NCBI GenBank assembly: GCA_032871835.1
Contig: CM065298.1
Span: forward strand, 78,644,154-78,708,153
Direction: 5' to 3'
Length of the DNA stretch: 64,000 nucleotides
Source: Dipteronia dyeriana
Taxonomy: Eukaryota; Streptophyta; Magnoliopsida; Sapindales; Sapindaceae
Shown: in pieces, positions 56,391 through 64,000 of the stretch
Layout: every line of letters starts with the position of its first letter
Position numbering within the stretch: position 1 is the stretch's first letter
The notes under the pieces: model-generated
Told to the model about the DNA's origin: nothing
What the model saw: only the letters and a program-made list of their open reading frames with translations
Databases searched by the model: none
Position numbers and translations under genes: made by a program

Positions 56391-57480
56391 TTAGTGGAAG
56401 ATGATTCTTCACCCCGGATAGTTTATTCGGGGACCACTAACCATGTTTGTTCTTCTTTACAATGGACTGATTCTTGGACACAGCTAGAGGAGCAAGCCTT
56501 CTCAATACGTGTGGGGTTAAAGGATGTCGTGTCTGCACGAGCTGTGGGCGTAATTAGATTACGTTTTTGTAATAATTATATATTGTTGGACAATGTATTT
56601 TATATTCCTGGATTTACACAGAATTTGATTTTCGTTTCTAAGTTGTTAGAACAAAAATATTCTGTTTCTTTTAATAATAAGTCTGTTATTATTGGAAAGA
56701 ATGGTCTGAATATTTGTTCAGGAATTAATGAAAACAATTTGTATGTGTTAAGACCGTTAATACATACTACACTGCTCAACACTGAAAAGTTTAAGGTTGA
56801 AAAACCAAAAACTAAACAACATAAGAATTCTCCAGATAATGACACGTATCTCTAGCATTTAAGGCTTGGTCATATCAACCTTGACCGGATAGACTGACTA
56901 GTAAAAAGCGGACCTTTAAGTGAGTTAAAGGTTGGCACCTTACCTGTCTGCGAATCTTGTTTTGAAGGTAAGATGTCTAAGAGACCTTTTACTAGAAAAA
57001 GGCTTAGAACTAAAGAACCGCTAGAGCTTATACATACAGGCGTTTGCGGACCGATGAATGTTAAAGCTAGGGGTGGTTATGAGTATTATGTCACCTTTAT
57101 AAATGACTACTCAAGATACGGATACGTCTACCTAATGCGACGGAAGTCGAAAATATTTGAAATGATCAAAGAATTCCGAGCTGAAGTTGAGAATCAATTA
57201 GGTAGGACTATCAAGTCACTACGATCGGATCGTGGAGGTGAGTACCTTGACCAAGAGTTTGAAGACTTCTTAATCGAGCATGGGATAGTTTCCAACTCAC
57301 AGCTCCCGGTACACCTCAACAAAATGGTGTACCAAAGAAAAGAAATATAACCCTAATGGAAATGGTGAGATCTATGATTAGTTTCTTATCATTACCAAAT
57401 TCTTTCTAGGGATATGCGTTACAAACAGCGGCATACATTTTAAATGTGGTGTCATCCAAATCTATTCCTAAGACTCCCTT
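56391..57480 (+). pseudogene. copia-B protease and integrase part (protease Asp lost)
   Basis: The protease motif near 56418 reads IVYSGTTNHVC where the family has a D-S-G-A-T core; the catalytic Asp codon is TAT (Tyr) at 56424-56426. The protease body is otherwise readable (VFYIPGFTQNLIFVSKL). A TAG at 56853-56855 replaces a Trp just before the integrase HHCC box (HLRLGHINLDRI, then CESC). The DDE core shows the first acidic site as LELIHTGVCG (the usual Asp is Gly), then SDRGGEYL near 57230, and a frameshift near 57290 that replaces the Glu-bearing NG-x-ERRN region. The short frame to 57350 ends in wrong-frame residues. Confidence 0.85.
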
Positions 57481-59332
57481 AGAGTTGTGGATTGGTCGTA
57501 AAGCTATTTTACGATATTTTTACATATGGGGATGTCCTCACACGTGCTGAAGAACAGAACTAGAAAGCTAGACTCCATGTCTGTTGTCTGTTTGTTTGTA
57601 GGATACTCTAAGAAGACCAGAGGTGGAGACTTCTATAGACCTGAAGACAACAAAGCATTTGTATCGACAAATGCAACATTTCTTGAGGACAATTATATTA
57701 GTGACCATAAACCTCGTTCTATGATTGTATTGAATGAGTTGGAGCCTGGTGAGACTAGTGTTTCATCAACAAGAGTTGTTGATTCACAAACATCTGAGAG
57801 TCAAATGGTTCCTGATCAGGATACACTACCACCTAGACGTAGTGAGAGGGCTGTGAGACAACCTGAACTGTATTTAGGTAAAGGTGAGGGACAAGGTGTT
57901 GTCTCTCCTGATAGTGTGGATGATCCATTGAAAATTAAGAATGCAATGGAAGATCCTGATAAAAAAGAATGGCTTAAAGCCATGAATCTCGAGATGGAGT
58001 CCATGTACTCAAACTCAGTCTGGGATCTTGTAGACTTACCTGAAAACCCATAGGGTGTAAGTGGATCTACAAGAGAAAGAGAGGAGTAGACAAGAAAGTA
58101 GATACCTTCAAGGAAAGGCTAGTGGCGAAGGGTTATACCCAGAATGAGGGGGTCGATTATAAAGAGACCTTCTCGCCAGTAGCCATGTTAAAGTCTATTA
58201 GGATTCTCATTTCCATTGCTGTCTATTTCGATTACGAAATTTGGCAAATGGAAGTCAAGACAGCATTCTTGAATGGCAAACTTGATGATAGCATCTATAT
58301 GATGCAACCAGAGGGATTTGTGTCTCCAGATCAAGAGCAAAAGGTTTGCAAGCTGCAAAGGTTCATCTATGGACTTAAGCAAGCATCTAGATCTTGGAAT
58401 ATTAGGTTTGATAATGTGATCAAAACCTATGGCTTCGAGCAGAACATCGATGAGCCTTGTGTCTACAAGCGCATCATTAATAAGAAAGTAGTTTTCTTGG
58501 TCCTATACGTAGATGATATCCTACTCATTGGGAATGATGTGGGAGTGTTGTCTGATGTAAAGGGCTGACTGGCTAGCCAATTCCAAATGAAAGATTTAGG
58601 AGAGGTGAGTTATGTTCTATGGATCCAACTTATAAGGGATCGTAAGAACAATCTCATAGCACTGTTTCAGACATCATATATTGACTAGATTCTTGTACCA
58701 TTTTTGATGCAAAACTCCAAGAAAGGTAATTTACCTTCTAGGCATGGAGTTCACTTGTCTAAGGAACAGTGTCCTAACGCACCTCAAGAAGTTGAGGATA
58801 TGAGACGTGTACCATATGCATCGACAGTAGGTAGTCTCATGTATGCTATGTTATACACGAGACCGGACATCTGCTATACAGTGGGATTAGTCAGTAGATA
58901 CCAGTCCAACCCAGGATTGGATCATTGGGTTGCTGTCAAGACAATTCTCAAGTATCTTTGATGAACAAGAGACTATATGCTAGTGTATTTCAGGCAGGAT
59001 TTGATCCCTTAGGATACACAGATTCTGATTTTCAGTTAGACAGAGATTCTAGAAAATCCACGTCTGGATCAGTATTCACCCTGGGTGGTGGAGCCATTGT
59101 GTGGAGAAGTATCAAGCAATCTTGCACTGCAAACTCCACCATGGAAGCCGAATATGTAGCCACTTGTGAAACTGCTAAAGAGGTTATTTGGCTCCGTAAG
59201 TTCTTGAGAAATCTGGAAGTTGTTCCAAATATGGATAGGCCCATCACACTTTATTGTGATAACAGTGGTATTGTGGCTAATTCCAAAGAACCAAGAAGCC
59301 ACAAGAGAGGGAAGCATATAGAAAGAAAGTGA
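57481..59332 (+). pseudogene. copia-B reverse transcriptase and RNase H part
   Basis: After the integrase end (57526-57690), the reverse transcriptase runs from about 57930 with a frame change near 58050. Motif A reads QMEVKTAFLNG, with Glu at 58251-58253 where Asp is the rule. YVDD is intact at 58506-58517. Stops occur at 58565, 58686 and 58960. RNase H is readable from 58990: TDSDFQLDRDSRKSTSGS, ANSTMEAEYVA and LYCDNSGIVANSKE. It ends abruptly in KHIERK at 59329, where SIRE-4 begins; a spurious TGA then comes from the SIRE LTR. The reverse transcriptase alignment with copia-A is collinear. Confidence 0.88.
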
Positions 59333-61474
59333 AAGTTCCCAAAAAACGTGTGTGTCTAAACCTAGAGGGGGGTGAATAGGTTTTAATCAAGTCAATTACT
59401 ATTTTTTTTCTTGATTAGTCAATATTCAAAATTCCCCCAATAAAACAAACATACAACAGCAGGTGTACGGTGCAGAAATATAAATAACACAAGATGTATA
59501 TGTGGAAACCCTCCAAATGGGAAAAACCACGGGTTGTTAAGTGCGCCACACTCGGTCACAGAAATCCACTATATGAATAAAAGGTTACACCCTCAAGTGA
59601 TTCTCGGACTCTCACTCTCGACAAACTCAGGCTATGGACACCGCCACTCACCACTCTTTGTTCAGTCCCTAGTGATATCCTCTGATACACTACTCTTGGC
59701 ATGAACGCCTCCTACTCTACCCCATTGGGCCTTTTACAGTGGCACCCGACCAATTGCTTGTCAACCCACCCTTGGTTGCAAAACTTCCATTGCTTGTGCA
59801 ACTTCACACCGAAGCCATAAGACTTGACTCAATGAAGAGTTCAACAACCTATGTGAATATGATGAAATATTCAAACATGCAAACAATGCTAGGCAAAACA
59901 CTAAATGCTTATCTAGGAATTTAAGAATGTCACTAAGTACAATTCCTAGATATCAATGTCTAAATGAATGTTCATAAAGACTTAACTAGATATAGTTATG
60001 CAACATTATATCCTAGTTATCAAACAAGGCCATTACAACATATGTTGTCATTAAGCATGACATGGTCATTAATGCAATCATCAAAATGCAATTAATATGA
60101 CCTAATCAATAATGTCTAAATGTAATGCATAGAGACTTAGCAAGAAGGGCAAATATGTCTTAAATTCAAGATATCAACAAACCATGTTATCAAGGCTCTT
60201 AAATATATGCAATAACTAGAGTCTAGGTGTTTAATCATGCAATAAACACCTAATCTAGAGTAAGAAGAACAATAAAAGATATTCAATGAAGTTCTTACTT
60301 ACCTAGTCAAGAAACAAGAACACCCATGCTCATATGATGAAGAATGATGCAAGATGGAGATGGGTTTTGGGTTTGAAGAGTTAATCAAGCTTTAATGAAA
60401 CTCTCTCTCTCAAGAAACTCTCTCTCTCACTCTAGGGTGAGAGTCATTCTAATGAAGAAGATGAGTTAAGGATGTATTTATAATGCCCAAGTGAAATGAC
60501 ATCGTTTTGGATGAAGAAAACAAAGTTTTGGCACGACCGTTGTGCATGTCACGGCCTAGGCAAGTGTCCAGACCGCGGTCTTGTGCAGCATGGCATGGCT
60601 GGACATTATTGCTGTCAAGGTCGCTTGCTAGGCATGGCACCAAAAGCGGTATAGGTCGTGGTACATGCCAGACAGCACAACAGCTCGAGCTTCGAGCGAC
60701 CCAAAACATGACCTAACGACATCTAAACCTTTCGTATAATATACCGTTGGAAAGCTATAGAAGTCTGCTTTCTACACCAAATTACAAAACATGATTTGGA
60801 TGTCTGTAAAAAAAATATGGTTATTTTAGTGACCAAAGGTCAGAAACGGACAACAACAGAGATGCCCTGTTTTTGTGGTCACTTTGGAGATTTCAAAACC
60901 AATCCAAACGGTCATGAAATATTATGAATAATATACCGTTGGAAAGGTATGGGTGTCTAGTTTGTACAGAAATTTTCAAAACTCATTTTGAATCATTGTA
61001 TAAAAAGATAAGATCATAAGACCTTACAAAGGTCAGTTTTGAAAAACATTTAAATCATTGAAATACACTCTTTTGAAACTAGACACCTTACTCCATATAA
61101 CCAAACCAAGAGAAGATTGAGACCTTCTCATATGGTCACTCAATGTGCTAAAACAAGCACACCATCATGCAAGCGCGAACACAACACAATACCACACTTA
61201 ACTCTATAAATGAAGTGCAAGTGTGATTGTGAAGAGATACACACATATAAACAATATCAACACAAATGCAAGATCAACAAAGCATGCATGAGGTGTGTGT
61301 GCACACACCTAAACTCTTCAAGAGGAAAAGTCAAGTGAATATAACTTTTGCTCTTGAATTCATGGGATGCTTGGAAGCTTGCCAATGAGGTCCTAAGCTA
61401 CCCATTACACAATCATCCCCAATGTGGTGTAGTTTGTTATGAAATAAGTCAATCATAAAATTGAGGTCCTTACA
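59330..61474 (-). repeat. 3' LTR of SIRE-4
   Basis: On the minus strand starts TGTAAGGACCTC and ends GGGAACTTTCA, 2145 bp. TATA-like TTATAAATA is at about 60474-60483 (minus). The poly-C block CACCCCCCTCTAGG lies near 59362-59375. A CT-rich microsatellite lies at 60400-60432. The GC-rich segment 60520-60690 has GACCGCGGTC at 60571-60580. The R-region motif GTGG/CCAC is at 59502-59532. Two similar 200-bp blocks containing ATAATATACCGTTGGAAAG recur at 60735 and 60930. Confidence 0.88.
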
Positions 61475-61488
61475 ATCTCCCCCTTTGG
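61475..61488 (-). other. Polypurine tract of SIRE-4
   Basis: CCAAAGGGGGAGAT on the minus strand, directly before the LTR start. Confidence 0.9.
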
Positions 61489-62430
61489 CTATTTCATGAC
61501 AAAATAACCACTCACAAATAAATCCTCACAAATCAAAAAATAATCTAGCTATTGTTCATGAGAGTCCATTCTACGTTACAAAAAGAGATACCTAAGAATC
61601 TAAGTCTTCAAGATCTTCAATCTCTTCGTAGATCATCATAACTACACACAATAGCAAGAAAGCACTTTCCAAGAACAAGTGCATGTGAGGTGAACAAACA
61701 TAAAAAAGCAATTGCACTCAATAAAGCAATATAAACAAACAATGATGATTTGCAAGCAAGACATGTTGCATTCAAATCCAAAACAAATGGTATTTGGCAA
61801 AGCAAACATCAAAAGGGTTTCCAAAAGAATTCAAACCAATTTGTACCCTTTTGTCATAAGCAAACAAGATATATTTTCAAAATTTTGAAAATAAAGCAAC
61901 TATATCAATCCCTAAAGGCAAATCAAGACATGAGCGACTATTGCACCCTTTTTGATTTTTCCGGATAATTATTCGTATGATAGCAGTCTTATTTCACCAT
62001 TAAGAAAAGAGAGAAGACTAATTTGGATATAAAATCCTTATTAATTGCATGGATACAAGATCCTTATTGATTAGCCCTCTCATTTTCACTCACACACATT
62101 TGCATTAAAGCAATCAAACTCAATTCATGCATATCATTTTAAAGCATGTCATTAAAAACAAGTTCACATGTCATGGAGATAAATTATAGGTCATTCAAAT
62201 GTACTTTCCCAATTAAATCTCCTAGTCCAAAAATACATGTTTGAACATAAATATGACATAGATTGCAAACAAAGCAATGGTGTACACTTATTAAAAAATA
62301 TATATAAGCATATGTGCAACCAAGAATCTCAAGCAATTATCAAAAGAGCATAAATATTATCAATGAGCACAATGCATTGCCAATTTGCTCTCTTTGCTTG
62401 AGGTCCCTATATGGGGTCAATCAAAACAAG
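61489..62430 (-). other. 3' untranslated region of SIRE-4
   Basis: No conserved frame. It parallels the SIRE-2 post-pol region (GATTGACCCCATAT near 62408-62421, CTCAAGCAAAGAGAGCAA near 62385-62402, AGGTATCTCT near 61590). The 60-70-codon frames on either strand are not shared with SIRE-2. Confidence 0.8.
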
Positions 62431-62700
62431 TCAATAGGGGATATGAGTCCCTAAAGACTTACCAAGTCCATTTGACCTAGTTGAGCCTATGGGTGAAACC
62501 TTAGCACAATGGCATGTGGGTTCATCTTTTCTAATCCATTTAGGTGACACATTGTCATTCCTAGTGGTCAAGATCATCATATAACTCCTAGGATCATTAA
62601 CACTAGCTTTCCTAGGCACATGCATATTGGCTCTACCCCTTTTTCTTTCAATCATTCTCTTAGTTCTACACATGTTAATGTACTTGAGCAATTTGGTCAA
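62431..62700 (-). pseudogene. Gag-to-pol-end fusion left by the SIRE-4 deletion
   Basis: The minus-strand frame (89 codons) starts just after the second zinc knuckle (KYINMCRTKRMIERKRG), passes WIRKDEPTC, which normally precedes the protease in SIRE, and then runs directly into AKVSPIGSTRSNGLG. The last part aligns with the pol C-terminus of SIRE-2 (FTKPLDSTRFKS), so the deletion joins Gag to the last residues of pol near 62495-62515. The stop that follows matches the pol stop position. The frame has no known function. Confidence 0.75.
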
Positions 62701-63686
62701 ATATGACCATCAACGCCACAAAAATGACATGAAGAAATAAAATGAGGGGTCATACCATTCCTTTGTGAGGACAAAGGTGTTTTCCCAAGTCTTTGAGCTT
62801 TCCTTTGGTGTGGTATTGATTCTTTTCTCCTTTGTTGTTGAGTTGGAGAAGATTGCTTCCTTGGTTGAGCTTGCTTGGCTTGCCTCCTTGATTGAGGAAA
62901 GCTTGGAGGTGGAGACCTTGATTGTTGAGGATTAGCTCCATTCTTTATTGGCCCCTTCACTTGGCCATTCTTGGATGTCTCTCCAAGATCAATCTTCTTC
63001 CTTGGATGTTGTGGAGGTAAAGCTCTTTTCTTTCCTTGAGCTTGAGGTTGCATGACCTTGGCTTTCTTCAATTCTCCAAGGCACCTCATCTCATTCTCCT
63101 TGATGATCTTCAAGGAATTATCTTTGTTGGCAAGTTCATCATTCATTGCCCTCATCCTTTGATGGCAATCATCAATCTCCTTCTCATATTTGGACACATC
63201 AACTATGTCCATCTTCAAGGAGTCATCTAACTTGGTCCTTAGTTGAAGATTTTCCATCTTCAACTCCTTGATTTCTTCATTTTTCTTTTTCAATGACCTC
63301 TGAAGACTTACAATGAAGTAATCAAACCCTTCACAACTCAAGTTCTTGGAGCTTGAACTTTCTTCATCGAAGCTTCTACCACTTGTGCTCTCATGGTAAT
63401 CATTATCTAAGCTAGCTTCTTCAATGTCGAACTTGAGTGATGGGTGTCTTGCGGCCGCTTTAGAGTTGTCATTATGTAAAGCGTGAAAGACTATGTGATT
63501 ATTTTCACATCCCTCCGAACCCAAAGAGCATTCTTCACTTTCACTACAAAAGTAGGCCTTTGGTTTGCCTCTTCGACTCTTGCTCTTTGAGTTTCCACAA
63601 TCCGTGGAGATGTGCCCATAGTCACCACAATCAAAACATTTAAGCTTGATCTTTGAGGTACCTAATTTTTTTTGTTCTTCTTTCAC
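62697..63686 (-). pseudogene. SIRE-4 gag, main part
   Basis: A 329-codon open frame on the minus strand. Near its start is an intact zinc knuckle CFDCGDYGHISTDC (about 63590-63640). Then come an acidic Ser-rich stretch, a strong coiled coil (about 63120-63320: LQRSLKKKNEEIKELKM ...), a Gln/Pro/Arg-rich stretch and a second knuckle (CHFCGVDGHI, about 62700-62735) in which the next codon CGA is TGA and a 1-bp frameshift follows. The UBN2 core upstream is mostly missing: EGTVKEEQKKL joins the residue after 'EILRVINEGT' directly to the region just before the knuckle, whereas SIRE-2 and SIRE-3 have about 150 residues there. So Gag has an internal deletion as well. Confidence 0.85.
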
Positions 63687-63716
63687 GGTACCTTCATTGA
63701 TGACTCTTAGAATCTC

Positions 63717-64000
63717 CTAAGCTTCTAAAACATATTGAGTTGTTTGGATGAGTTTTGCATGACTCTCATCCACTGCACAATATAAGGCACGGAGGCCCTT
63801 TGAGCTCCATTCGGTAGCCTCAAGTTCGTCAACTGTCCACTTGGACTTGGGCTTAGGCATAGAAGCCCCATTCTCTTGTGTCTCCATGGGAGGTGAATAC
63901 CCTTCTTCCACACACATCCACACATGCTCATCAAGGCCACATAAACAAACTTCCATCCTCACTTTCCAAGAGGAGCAGTTATCCTTGGTGAGCATTGGTG
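63717..64000 (-). pseudogene. SIRE-4 gag N-terminal part (runs off the window)
   Basis: The minus-strand frame begins LTKDNCSSWKVRMEVCLCGL, with the WKVRM motif of the SIRE Gag start, and continues through DELEATEWSSKGLRALYCAV to KLIQTTQYVLEA, then TAG where Trp is expected (EAWEIL in SIRE-2 and SIRE-3). The in-frame continuation leads to the deletion described for 62697-63686. The start codon may lie beyond the window. Confidence 0.85.

Larger units (their letters stand above)
52071..59329 (+). mobile_element. copia-B: Ty1/copia element inserted in SIRE-3, cut by SIRE-4
   Basis: A 5' LTR (52071-54105), PBS, leader, gag and pol through most of RNase H. At 59330 SIRE-4 interrupts the RNase H frame, so the end of pol and the 3' LTR lie to the right of SIRE-4, beyond the window. 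The protein is clearly related to copia-A but better preserved. The five bases before the LTR are GAAGT; the partner is outside the window. Confidence 0.9.
59330..64000 (-). mobile_element. SIRE-4: pol-deleted SIRE-type copia, nested in copia-B
   Basis: Read right to left: gag (from beyond the window edge to about 62510), a few codons of the pol end, a 3' untranslated region, a polypurine tract and a 3' LTR (59330-61474). Protease, integrase, reverse transcriptase and nearly all of RNase H are absent. It belongs to the same SIRE family group as SIRE-2 (shared post-pol text, AAGGTATCTCT motif, LTR start TGTAAGG, LTR end in TTTCA). It interrupts copia-B RNase H at 59329; the adjacent five bases are GAAAG. 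Confidence 0.88.

Overview
The window looks like gene-poor, repeat-rich plant nuclear DNA, most likely from a dicot. It is strongly AT-rich, its microsatellites are AT-type, and nearly every base can be assigned to a decayed transposable element or an integrated pararetrovirus. I see no intact host gene, no rRNA or tRNA gene and no CRISPR array. Every coding region found is broken by stops, frameshifts or deletions.

Layout. 1-1405: minus-strand fragment (LTR plus leader) of a Ty1/copia family called copia-A here. 1406-6420: remnant of a SIRE/Maximus-type copia (SIRE-1: LTR end, PBS, gag remnant, long non-coding part). 6421-26518: a full-length but dead copia-A element (LTR 6421-8857, gag, pol to 14103). 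Its 3' LTR is split at 14497/24523 by a complete SIRE-type element, SIRE-2 (14498-24517), flanked by a 5-bp target duplication. 26519-38290: a Mutator-like element (MULE) with a plus-strand transposase that keeps a recognisable intron, and a convergent minus-strand gene with Ulp1-type (C48) cysteine-protease and DUF1985 segments. That second gene is split by the 3' half of a Ty3/gypsy element (about 30960-36425, LTR 34738-36425).

38291-39327 is AT-rich with no feature I recognise. 39328-48657 holds an endogenous caulimovirid: a tandemly duplicated capsid/zinc-knuckle fragment (39328-40650), then protease, reverse transcriptase/RNase H and a viroplasmin-like region (45560-48657). Between these parts lies a block of about 4.8 kb with an antisense 'putative gypsy-type transposon' gene remnant (41060-44336) and LTR-like pieces. 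From 48658 rightwards there is a nest: SIRE-3 (48658-52070) sits in the viral DNA, copia-B (52071-59329) sits in SIRE-3 gag, and SIRE-4 (59330 to the window end, minus strand) sits in copia-B RNase H. SIRE-4 has lost almost all of pol.

The retroelements share one scheme: LTR promoter, PBS matching initiator tRNA-Met, gag with zinc knuckles, pol in the copia order PR-INT-RT-RH, polypurine tract, LTR. None can move autonomously as it stands, because catalytic residues of protease (copia-B) and reverse transcriptase (SIRE-2, copia-B) are altered and gag zinc knuckles are lost repeatedly. The value of the window lies in its nested insertion history, the MULE that carries a protease gene, the viral remnant, and several internal tandem arrays and a covarying LTR hairpin that simple element labels do not explain. 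Lineage names such as SIRE are by recognition of motifs, not by database search.
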